Below, piece by piece: positions 10,989 to 28,616 of a stretch of 64,000 nt of DNA; position 1 is the stretch's first letter; the number at the start of each line of letters is the position of its first letter. The stretch covers positions 37,483,012 through 37,547,011 of the forward strand of contig NC_056037.1 of assembly GCF_004379255.2 (NCBI RefSeq), read 5' to 3'. The notes under the pieces are model-generated. The model made no database searches, was not told where the DNA came from, and worked only from the letters and a program-made list of their open reading frames with translations. A program made the position numbers and the translations under genes. Source of the stretch: Salvia splendens (Eukaryota > Streptophyta > Magnoliopsida > Lamiales > Lamiaceae).

Positions 10989-13529
10989 TTATCGCTTCAT
11001 CTTAGAACGACTTTGCAATTCCAGCAGCTGCTCAAGTGATACAAGGGGCCACCTGTCCTCGGTCTGGGCAAACACCTTTTGGTTGAGGGAATCTACGATT
11101 ATGCTTATATTACCAAATGCATATATTTGATGCCCATCTTGCATTCTACCAGGTTTGGGCTTGAACAGCAAACCATTTTGCTGAGCATAGATTTCAATAA
11201 CTTCTTTCAAGCTCATCTTGTTTCCACCACTAATGCCCTCTGCTGGAATTTCATTATCCAAACCTGGCATGGTCCTATGTTGAGCTTGCGCAGCGGCTTT
11301 TTTCTGAGTTTCAAACTGCCTTTGCTCGCGCACCCTGAGATAGCTAATATTCTCTTTCAATCCAGGCGGAGCCACCTCCATGCCTTCAACCGCCTGGTTC
11401 ATCATGGCCAAACCAAGATTAAGCCTATACCGGATATGCTCATTTGCCTGAAGTTCTTGAGGAAGGAGCTCTTTCCAGTTGAGATACCACTGGGTCACTT
11501 CGTCAAAATTTGGTTTCGAACACAACCAATGATAAAGCACTTCTTGCCACTTATTAAAGAAAACATCCATTAACTGCAGCATGTGATGAGTAGGAATAGC
11601 AGACGCCCATTTTACGACACAATTAAATTGATCGAGACTCTGATTAGCTGGATTTATTTGGAATTCATGCATGACAGTCGATAGTTTTGGAATGATGTGC
11701 TGAACCATTAAGTGCTCCCAACTGGCAGGTTCGAAGACAGTTTTCCAAGGAGACAATATGGCAAAAGCTGATCCATCACTTGGATGCCAAGCATGAAGAA
11801 CACTGGCAAATCTATGGCGAATTGTGTGATAGAAACTCTCAAACTTGTGCCCCAACAATGGTAACCAAGGGTGGATCCATTCATGGATCGGAATAGTTTC
11901 TCTACGTGGATCCCAAGAGTCTACAGCAGCTGATATTTTTGACATAACAACCATGTCGAGTATGGCCTGTAGGATAGAAGGAGGCAAGAGTTCTTCCCAA
12001 GAATCCAAATACCTAAGCATGGGCTCTGCATCCCTTGCTTGCCAAGAGTTGGTCCCAGATATTCTTACGGCAGGAAATACAACTTCCATAAGAAGCTGCA
12101 CGTATGGAGAAGCTGTACCAGAGAAATTCAAAGAATCTTTACCTTGTAACAGTTTCTTCCACAGTGATACAACCTCAGTTCCATGAGTTGGATTCTGAAG
12201 TGGGTCCCATCCCTGAAATATTCTAATAAATAGAGGCCGAGCGTGCGAGCACGCAATGCAAGATAAGTTGCACAATGTGTATTCATCGGGAAATCTTGTC
12301 TGCAAGTCTACAAATGAATTAGCAAGTGATTCTAGAGTTAACAATCCTGAAGAGCTCTTCTCACCCAATTGATCCAATACAGCTATTATCTCCTCCATGT
12401 TTCCAAGCCGCTGTTTCTGGTCATGAGCCTCCTGTTGCAGCTTCTCCTTTTCCTTCTGTAAAGCAACCACAGTCTCCCTTTCGTTCCTCAGATTACTATC
12501 AAGTTTCTGAATGTCATGCTCAATTATATCAACTATCAATTTGATATTATGCTGAAGCTCGGGCATCGGTACATCATTTTCTCTGGCCATTTCTTCTGCA
12601 TTCAAGTTTTCCAAATTTGTCAGAACCCGAACCTGTGGCCCCCTCATGTCAAAAACCTTCTGAACAACTTCGAAACCTTTCTCCTCCTTCTGGGCCAACA
12701 GTTCTGCTGCTGTTATATAAGCCTTCTTCTTAGAAACTTTCTTCGACCAAAGCTTCTCATTAGTGCGACCTTCTAGAGAATGGCTGGGATGTGGAACAGA
12801 TTTTTCATCTACTTCCTGTATTGCTGGACGAACGGCTTCTTTATAGTCATTAAAACCCATTCCCATATTCTTAGGCCGAAGCTTGGCCTCAATAGGAGCC
12901 GTAATTCCCTGCTCGTTTTTACCAAGACCGCCACCCTTGTAGCCCATCTTCTCTAGCAACTTCATTCCAATACCCTTGGTATGTTTCTCAAATTCACCAA
13001 CACCATTCGGGTCCAAGTCCCTCTTGCTAGCTTGAGATGTTTTTTTGGCTGCCCTAGCCTTCTCCTTTTCCTTCTCTTCCCGCAACTTCGCACCTTCCCT
13101 GATAATCTTACCAAAGGCAGTAGGCAAGAAGTCATCATCTTCTTCCTTGTCTTCATTTGCCTTTCTCGAAGAAGCAGAACCAAACCCAAGGCCTAAACCA
13201 GCAGGTTTGACATCATCCTCATCCATTACATCAATATCCTCCTTGGAATTATGTTCAATCTCCTGACTGGGCATAACCGTGCCAGTCGAAACAAAACTGA
13301 CTGGCTTGGAATAATCCGCCTTCTTCGACGAATCCTTCCTGCGCTTGCTCTTCGACCCAAACCCCTCGTCGGAGTCACTGTCACCAGAGGCAAACACGCC
13401 GTAAAGAACATCGTCTTTCGTCTGCGCACGTTTCTGTCTGCGCTTGCCATAAAACTCGCCACCAATCCACTGGCCATCCTCATAATCATTATCCATGCCA
13501 AACCTCTCCCTCTCCTGATACTCATCCAT
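10989..13529 (-). CDS. TFIP11/STIP-type G-patch splicing factor (846 aa)
   Basis: This is the plant homologue of tuftelin-interacting protein 11 / yeast Ntr1, which works with the Prp43 helicase in spliceosome disassembly (STIPL1/NTR1 in Arabidopsis). The coding sequence is one exon. Residues ~1-110 are the acidic tuftelin-interacting N-terminal region (MDEYQERERFGMDNDYEDG). The G-patch is at ~181-226, with the glycines in GIGMKLLEKMGYKGGGLG. A coiled-coil region follows around 340-380, then the long GC-rich-factor-type domain rich in W/P (DSWDPRRETIPIHEWIHPWLP). The C terminus contains the conserved KPKPGRMQDGHQIYAFG. Length fits the family (about 830-860 aa). The nuclear role is inferred from the family; no frameshift or missing domain is seen. 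Confidence 0.95.
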   Translation of the reverse strand: MDEYQERERFGMDNDYEDGQWIGGEFYGKRRQKRAQTKDDVLYGVFASGDSDSDEGFGSKSKRRKDSSKKADYSKPVSFVSTGTVMPSQEIEHNSKEDIDVMDEDDVKPAGLGLGFGSASSRKANEDKEEDDDFLPTAFGKIIREGAKLREEKEKEKARAAKKTSQASKRDLDPNGVGEFEKHTKGIGMKLLEKMGYKGGGLGKNEQGITAPIEAKLRPKNMGMGFNDYKEAVRPAIQEVDEKSVPHPSHSLEGRTNEKLWSKKVSKKKAYITAAELLAQKEEKGFEVVQKVFDMRGPQVRVLTNLENLNAEEMARENDVPMPELQHNIKLIVDIIEHDIQKLDSNLRNERETVVALQKEKEKLQQEAHDQKQRLGNMEEIIAVLDQLGEKSSSGLLTLESLANSFVDLQTRFPDEYTLCNLSCIACSHARPLFIRIFQGWDPLQNPTHGTEVVSLWKKLLQGKDSLNFSGTASPYVQLLMEVVFPAVRISGTNSWQARDAEPMLRYLDSWEELLPPSILQAILDMVVMSKISAAVDSWDPRRETIPIHEWIHPWLPLLGHKFESFYHTIRHRFASVLHAWHPSDGSAFAILSPWKTVFEPASWEHLMVQHIIPKLSTVMHEFQINPANQSLDQFNCVVKWASAIPTHHMLQLMDVFFNKWQEVLYHWLCSKPNFDEVTQWYLNWKELLPQELQANEHIRYRLNLGLAMMNQAVEGMEVAPPGLKENISYLRVREQRQFETQKKAAAQAQHRTMPGLDNEIPAEGISGGNKMSLKEVIEIYAQQNGLLFKPKPGRMQDGHQIYAFGNISIIVDSLNQKVFAQTEDRWPLVSLEQLLELQSRSKMKR

Positions 13530-13552
13530 CTTCTACTAAAATTTGGTAGCCT

Positions 13553-13788
13553 CTGAATAAATTAAAACCCCAATCAAACGACAAGCTAGGATTCAAGCCG
13601 AGACAACAAAATTAAATTACAATCGTTTGCCCTAGTTTTGTTCTAACAAAAGATAGACACCAAATCCAATCAAGCAATCATAAGAAGCACAAAAAATGAG
13701 AATTTGATGGCAGTACTAGCTTTGTGAAACAAGGAACAAAAAAAAAACAGAAAACGATTCAACAAGGGATGAAACCACTAACTCACTT
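13553..13788 (-). other. Probable intron in the 5' UTR of the G-patch gene
   Basis: On the minus strand a donor (GAAA/GTGAGTTA) at 13788 and an acceptor (TTTATTCAG/AG) at 13553 lie upstream of the start codon at 13529. The leader exon would lie at ~13789-13900, next to a GA-rich run. There is no coding change. Confidence 0.6.
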
Positions 13789-14244
13789 TCGAAATCGAAG
13801 CTTAGGAGCCGAAATAGCCTCTTTCCTGATGACAATTGCTGCAGTGGAGAGGTTTGCCTTGATCGCAGAGAGAGAGAGCAAGCTAACGGATTTTTCTGGT
13901 GTTAGAATTTAGGGATTGTAGGTTTGATTTGGGGGAAATAAAAATCTGAGGTTATTTTTGTGAGGCACAATATTTAAGTTACTCCAAATTAGAAGTAGGA
14001 GTATATTTTTAGATTGGAACAATATATTGGGCCAGATCCAAAGTTATGATTGGGCTTGGTGTTTAATTAATGTGTTACTTAGATAAAGATATAAATTTAA
14101 ATTGAGTTGTTTATTCAATTAGGGCCTGAATTTGAGTTTGATCAAAATAAGTGAGATTATGCTAAGTTATTTTATTTATTATAATATGTATAAATTTTAT
14201 TCAAAAAATACAATAACTCTTACTTTCTCCGTGCCATTCAATAA

Positions 14245-15152
14245 CTCTTACTTTCTCCATGTTAAAGAGAAACTTTGACATGAAAGACATGGGTAGCCGA
14301 TGTAATTCTTGGAATGAAGATTCTAATAACGTCTGATGGAATCATCTTAACACAATCACATTATGTTGAGAAGATATTGAATAAATTCAAAGCCTATGAT
14401 GGCGCGCCAGTTAAGACTCCAATTGAACTCGACGTTCACTTGAGCAAAAATAAAGGCGAGCCCGTTGCACAAGAAGAGTATGCACGGGTCATCGGGTGCA
14501 TTATGTACTTGACTAATTGCACTCGACCTGACATTGCTTGTGCCGTGAACAAGTTGAGTCATTACACGAGCAATCCAAGCAAAGAGCATTGGAGAGCTCT
14601 TGTGTTGTGAGGGTTTTGAGATATTTAAAACATACTCAGAATCTTGGGCTACACTTCTCGAGATACCCCCCGGTACTTGAAGGGTACTGTGATGCCAATT
14701 GGATATCCGATAATAGAGACTCACTTTCAACAAGTGGATACGTCTTTACTATTGGGGGTGGTGCTGTATCGTGGAAATCCACAAAACAGACTTGTATAGC
14801 CCGATCAACAATGGAATCGGAGTTCATTGTCTTAGATAAGGCGGGTGAGGAAGCCGAGTGGCTTAAGAACTTCCTTGAAGATATTCCATGTTGGTCTAAG
14901 CCAGTGCCACCAGTGCTAATCCACTGCGATAGCCAAACGGCGATTGGAAGGGCAAACAATGGCTTCTATAATGGTAAGTCTCGACATATACGTCGACGAC
15001 ATAACACCGTGAGACATTTGATCACAACAGGGGTGATTACACTTGACTATGTAAAGTCAATAGATAATCTAGCGGATCCGCTAACCAAAGGGTTAAACCG
15101 GGATCAAATGAATAAGTTGCTAGAGGGAATGGGTTTGAAATCCACAAACTAA
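14245..15152 (+). pseudogene. Copia reverse transcriptase C-terminus and RNase H, broken
   Basis: Reverse-transcriptase tail motifs are visible: FDMKDMG, then [35 protein letters not shown] and [16 protein letters not shown]. The Copia RNase H follows: [65 protein letters not shown] and [10 protein letters not shown], with stop at 15152. Two frame breaks are seen: near 14295 (between DMG and the expected VADVILGM) and near 14603 ([14 protein letters not shown]). It cannot encode an active enzyme. Confidence 0.9.
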
Positions 15153-16059
15153 AGAATTATCATAGTGGTAACCCAACCATGATGACTGGAGATCCCAAGA
15201 ACTTGGTTCAAAGGGACAACTAAGCTATGAGAGTTCATGAGAAACACTAACTATATCTATTCCCTAGAGAGCAATAGAGTGTTGGAGAACTTGCCTAGTG
15301 GTAAAGGCTAAGTCTATGACTTTTAATGGTTCTTAAGGATCTCAAAGAGATAGAGTTCTCAAAGAGACCAAGTATGGCAAGGTACTTGACTAAGAATCAC
15401 CTATGTAAGTGCGAAGTGTGGTCGCTTCATAAAACACACTTATGAATCCAAAGTGGTGTCCAAGACCGCAATGGACACAAAACGTGAGAACGGATGAGGT
15501 TGAGGTGTTTAAGCGTTAACACCATTGTCTCGGTGCACGCCGTGGGGGATTAGTTCAAAGCATCGCGCTACTAAGCCGCCTGTGTATCCGATGGTGTCGA
15601 CTATGGAGGGTTCAAAGCCAACAACTACCTATCATTATGCTTATATACCTCTCGAGGGTTGAGCTTGTGTCTGCATGCATATGCATTTGGCTATTTCCAC
15701 TCATGTGGGGGATTGTAAAAATCATGGATTAAATATGTCCGGTCAATGGATTTTGACCAAATAATAAATGTGATGAGACATTTAATTTTGTGAAATTAAT
15801 TGACATAGCGTCGATCTACATTTTACGTAGATAAATGTAGTATATTCACTTTCTCAAATCCGATTTCCGGTTAGTGAGAAATAGTGGATTAAAGTTGGGC
15901 ATAATTAGCTTTTAATTAAAGCTTGGAGTTGGAGCTTAGGGAATAATTAACTAGTGTTAATTATCCCATATTGGAGGATTAACACATCTTTTAATGTGCT
16001 TAAATTAAGTGCCTTTATGTTACTTAATAATTATAGTGGACCAAGATAGGTGAAAGAGC

Positions 16060-16200
16060 CCACACGCGCGCGCCGCCGCCCGCCCGCCCGAGCCCGAGCC
16101 CGTGCCCGTGCACGTGCTCGCGGTCGCGGGCCTCGGGCCCAGGCCCGATCCCGATCCCGATCCCGATCTCGATCTCGATCTCGATCTTGATCTTGGACTT
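16060..16200. repeat. GC-rich simple repeats in the Copia LTR
   Basis: Runs of CGCGCG/CCGCC and GCCCGAGCCCGTGCCCGTG are followed by a hexamer ladder CCCGAT, CTCGAT, CTTGAT that drifts one base at a time. This creates spurious Asp/Arg and Gly/Ile repeat frames on the minus strand. Confidence 0.8.
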
Positions 16201-16448
16201 GGATCTTGGCAATTGGTCTTTGGGTGGTCTTTGGGCTTGGTGCTTGGCCCAAACTAATCTTTTTAGACCACCGCCGAGTCAGCAGTCCAAGTGGCTTGAC
16301 ACATCGTCAAGCGAGGCACAGTCACGGCTGCCACATAAGAAATCCACACGCGAAAGGCACACTCCTGCCACACGCTCGTAACCGCCGGCGGTTACGAATC
16401 TGCCATGATGAGCCTTCATGGCTTGGTTGACCCTGCATGGTGGCTTGG

Positions 16449-16458
16449 CCTATAAATA
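16449..16458 (+). promoter_or_regulatory. TATA box in the Copia LTR
   Basis: CCTATAAATAGG lies in the U3 end of the LTR. It is a standard plant LTR promoter position, upstream of the presumed R region. Confidence 0.55.
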
Positions 16459-16820
16459 GGCTAGCCATTCCACTGCATTAGAACAACACAATTCACAAGC
16501 ATAAGCTCTCTCCCTCTCTCTGTATAGTTTTTCTGTCGAAGCTCTGCCCTCTCCTCCATCCAGTTCACCGGAGCTCTGCTGATTGCGGTGCTGCATCAAA
16601 AGAGACGTAGCCGTTTTACCTTTGGGGACGACACGCCAAACCGAGAGCACTACCGGGGCGTATCTCGTCTTGCGGGAAGAGGTCTCCTCGACTCGGCTAT
16701 CATACTGGTTTAGTTGTTTCGATTTCTATTGTAATTTCTTTAGTTCAGTTTCTCCTTTTCTTTCTTTTGGGTTGTATTACGCCCTACTATTATCTCTTGT
16801 AATCCCCAGAAACCAACACG

Positions 16821-17539
16821 AATGTATGAAACTTTACTACTCTTCAATGGCGATTGGAATGAAAAATAAATGTTATGGATAGAATATTCTATGCTTGTAG
16901 TGTGCCCCTAAATAAATAAAAGGAAAGAGAGATAAAGTAATCAAACGAAATAATATAAGTTACATTGATTTAAGGAGTTTCCATGTGAAATAACCCTTCC
17001 ACGTTATTTAATAACAACAAAAGGTAAGTATTTCGATTTATTATTATTATTATTATTTTAAAATTATTTCGATTTATTTAAGCGATATTTGGGCTGCCTT
17101 TTGCAATAACTTAGGGTTCATTTTGGCACTCAATATATGCTAGAATATCACAAGTAGAAAAAGATACTCGAAGCAGTATAACTGCACCGGAATTGTACCT
17201 GAGGAAGATATGAACGATCCATATTTCTTTGTAGTGGAATGTTGTGTAATCAGAGAGGGATATTGGTTTCCTTTACTTGCCTCTTGATTGTTGATATTTG
17301 ACTATTGGAACCTAATTTCGAATCATTATTTTATGAGTCTTGTTAAAAAAACGCAAGTATCATAGCTCATCATTAAATTGAATCCTATATTTGTGTGGAG
17401 TCATTGATTTAACATTTTATATTTCTAATCTAACATTTCATACTTTTGTGAAACCACTATTGCGGCTACGGGCTGTTTATGTTACTTTCAACTTTAGAGT
17501 TTGGTTTTTGGTCACGCTAGTTTTCCACCCCTTATACAG
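16821..17539. other. Spacer without gene
   Basis: The DNA is AT-rich, with a TTA trinucleotide run near 17040-17055. No coding exon is supported. Confidence 0.4.
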
Positions 17540-18835
17540 AAAAAAAGCTGGTGTTCGAGCACCAGGTGGCCGGCGCTACCAAGAGAGTATGATTTCATGG
17601 TTGATCAGGCGAACAACTTTATCCCTTCCGAACTCCGCGTTGTCGACTTACTTGACCAGTCTCAAACACAATGGGATTTGGATAAGTTTGTACTGTGTTC
17701 AGCGAACGCGACATCCCTTCCATTCTATCTATCCTTATCTCCTCGACCACCCCAGACAGATGTATATGGCACTTCGTTAAATGCGGCACTTACACGGTGA
17801 AGTCCGGTTATTATGTTGCATCACATCTCAATAGAGTATCCGAACCCGTCCATGTTATTGATTGGAAGAAGATATGGCAACTCCACATTCCCTCAAAAGT
17901 TTCTGAATTCCTATGGCGTGTGTTACGCAATGTGTTACCAACAAAATGTCGTTTACAACAACGCGACATATCTATTGATACTATTTGCCGAGTGTGGCAC
18001 CTCGGATGAAGATCTCAATCATGCCCTATTGATTTGTCATAAAACAAGAGCCGTGTGGCAAAATTGGGAAAAATGTGAAACAACTTTATCAGTTCCTTTT
18101 GTAGAATGTTATCAAACTATCAGGGAGTTAAACAACAAACATTTGATGGAGGAGTTTATTATGATTTCTTGGCGGATTTGGTGGGCACGCAACCAGACGA
18201 TATGGAATGAAAATTGTGTTCCACCTAGAGTAATAGTTGACCAAGCTCGGGAAACGCTTGTAGAATGGCAAACGACACAAGGTGGAAAACAAACATGTCC
18301 CCCTGCAGTCCCCGCAGCTCCTCGCGAACCTCCACAAATCGCCATTGGAACAGCCCCATCCGAAAGCTGACGGTGTTACACGGATGCAGCTCCATTCGCA
18401 GAGTCCAAGATGATCAGTACAAGTTCTTTATTGTTATCGCATGATAGTTTATTTCTTCATGCGTTTTCATCTTGTCAGTATGAGATTTTTCTTCCCCGTG
18501 TATCTGAAGCGATAGTCATTCGTACTACGCTTCAGTATGTTTCTCAGGTATCATATACACAGATATGCACAAGGAGTAGTCTTCTCCATTATGAACACAT
18601 CACCCAATTGGTCCGAATACAGAGCCGTCATATCGGAATGTCAACAATTACTACTTCAGAGACCTGACCAGATGTGGCAGTTGCTTGGGTGCGTCGTTCA
18701 AACAATATAGTAGCACATATTATAGCTCGTAGTTCCTTTTTGTATCCTCCTTGTATGTTTTGATCTTTTATTTCGGACTGTATCGTTAAATACTTTTAAT
18801 TAATCCACCGTTGTTCCTTCAAAAAAAAACCAATC
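17540..18835 (+). mobile_element. 5'-truncated LINE remnant (zf-RVT and RNase H end)
   Basis: The zinc-binding reverse-transcriptase domain typical of plant L1-type LINEs is visible over three frames: DVYGT..., YTVKSGYYVASHL, then WKKIWQLHIPSKVSEFLWRVLRNVLPTK, and RICH/HALLICHKTRAVW after a frameshift near 17995. This region continues to WWARNQTIWNE. A degenerate RNase H region follows (TDAAPFAESK). The element ends in an A-tract (TTCAAAAAAAAACC) near 18830. Frameshifts and truncation make it inactive. Confidence 0.8.
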
Positions 18836-19420
18836 AGGTTTATAACTAGACATCATAACATCATAAGTCCATAACGATCAACTTTATGAAGATCCCAAAG
18901 CATTCGGATCTAAAAAATATGGATGAAATTCCAACATATAATAGCCAATCCACGAAATACTCATACGCCACAATCAATTCATTGTTCTACTGATCGTATC
19001 AATTCATTGTTAGCCGAGCTGATCAAGCCAACCACGACAACAAACTGTATCAATTTTAAATAAGCTAAGAACTATTCCATCGAATTAATGCAAATCAAAT
19101 CTTTCCCTTCTTCCTCTTCTTCAGTGAGTATTTCCTTTCGTGTAGGTACATTCTCGGTCACCGTTCTGATAACCAGAAACCCTAATCAGCACCAAATATC
19201 CAAGAGAATGATTACACATTAAAAAAAAGGCAAAGACAGAAACTAGAAAATTTGCTGTCAAAATATGGGTATTATACAAGGAAGTTTACTACTAACCAAA
19301 TCTTGAAAGAAGCCTGATTGTTTTCAACAGAAAAAACAAAAGTAATCAAATCTATATCAAATTACAAAGTGTTTGTTGCATCGTGTATAAATTTGAAATA
19401 TGTAGAGGTTTTGTGTCTCC
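18836..19420. other. Spacer at the 3' side of the alanyl-tRNA synthetase gene
   Basis: No gene is supported. A minus-strand 3' UTR probably occupies the right part. Confidence 0.45.
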
Positions 19421-27503
<8,083 letters not shown>

Positions 27504-27647
27504 CCATTCGCTTATTTTCCGTAATTTGTAGACTTACATATTTTATGGATTAAACAAGGATTCTTAAATATTTTTCGATTGGTTTTGCTATAATCAGATA
27601 CTATTGCTATATGTTGTTAAGCATAATTATTAATTAGTTTTGGTTTA

Positions 27648-28283
27648 TGATGATTCCGCGAATTTTTGATGATGATAAATGCTCGTAAAAATAAATTACG
27701 ACACAGAGAATTTTACGTGGTTCGATTTACTGAGGTAAATCTACGTCCACGGGGAGAAATGGGGGCAGGTTTGTATTGCTTGATCTGCGAATTACAGCTT
27801 ACAACACAGACTTGCTATATGATTATTTCTCTAGAGAGATTCTAACCTCTTCTATCAGATCTAAGTTCTATTTATATAATGAACTCAGATCATGGCTTGC
27901 ATCACCACCCCAAGTCGTGGATGTCGTGTAGGTTATGGCCTAAGATCGTGGGTGAAGCGTAGGTCATGGCCTACGATCGTGGCCTGAACTGACATCACGT
28001 GGTAGTGGGTGTGTTGGACATCCTGTATGGGTCCACTAACTCCTTGTTCGGTCGAATACCGAGACCGAACTGCTTTGGTTGCCGATCTGAGAGTAGAGCT
28101 TGATGCCGACCTGAGAGCAGAGCTTGATTGGTTGGCTTTTACCGAGCTGTAGGCTGAGGCCGAACTCTTTGGTAATGCCGAACTCCTCCGAACTCTTTGG
28201 TAATGCCGAACTCATACTCCTCCTTGGGCTTTGGGCTGATGGGCCGTCACTGCTGTTGGGCTTGTTTAGTTCGTACCCCATCA
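27648..28283 (-). repeat. 3' LTR of the Tat/Retand-like element
   Basis: This copy lies nearest the alanyl-tRNA synthetase gene and points toward it. It includes the same TATA box (27871-27882 region), so it could launch transcripts into the neighbouring gene. Confidence 0.95.
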
Positions 28284-28616
28284 CTACCCCCCCCGAAAGA
28301 CGAAGTGAATCACTTCGGCGAAGCGAGTCACTTCGGCATTCTGGATAAAGGTACGGGGGAGGCTGACGTCAGGGGACGTGCCTTGCATGTGACTGCATTA
28401 AATGCGACAGTAAAATCCGGCCGTTGAATCCTGAAAAGGTGGGATTCGAAACGGTGCGACGATTTTGAAATCTTCGCCGAATCTGATAGATATGCTCTTT
28501 CTTCCTCATTTGAACATCTTTGCTGTTGCGTCTTCTATACTCTCTCTTTCTCGAGAAATTTTCTTTCGCTTTCAAGAGCTTCTTCAGACTTTCTTCACTT
28601 TCAAAAAGTAAGAAAA

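Larger units (their letters stand above)
14245..16820 (+). mobile_element. 5'-truncated Ty1/Copia retrotransposon with 3' LTR
   Basis: Only the end of pol remains (14245-15152), followed by untranslated DNA, a polypurine tract (ATGTGGGGGA at ~15703-15712) and an LTR starting TGTAAAAATCATGG at 15714. The LTR has a TATA box and probably ends CCAACA near 16820, although the exact end is uncertain. The 5' LTR, gag, protease, integrase and most of reverse transcriptase are missing. An imperfect 28-bp duplication (CAATAACTCTTACTTTCTCC twice) sits at the truncated left edge. Confidence 0.75.

Noticed and set aside
11079..13556. Multiple plus-strand frames opposite the G-patch gene
   Set aside because: Antisense shadows of a clear 846-codon gene.
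16024..16252. Asp/Arg and Gly/Ile repeat proteins on the minus strand
   Set aside because: They come from the CCCGAT-type simple repeat inside the Copia LTR.
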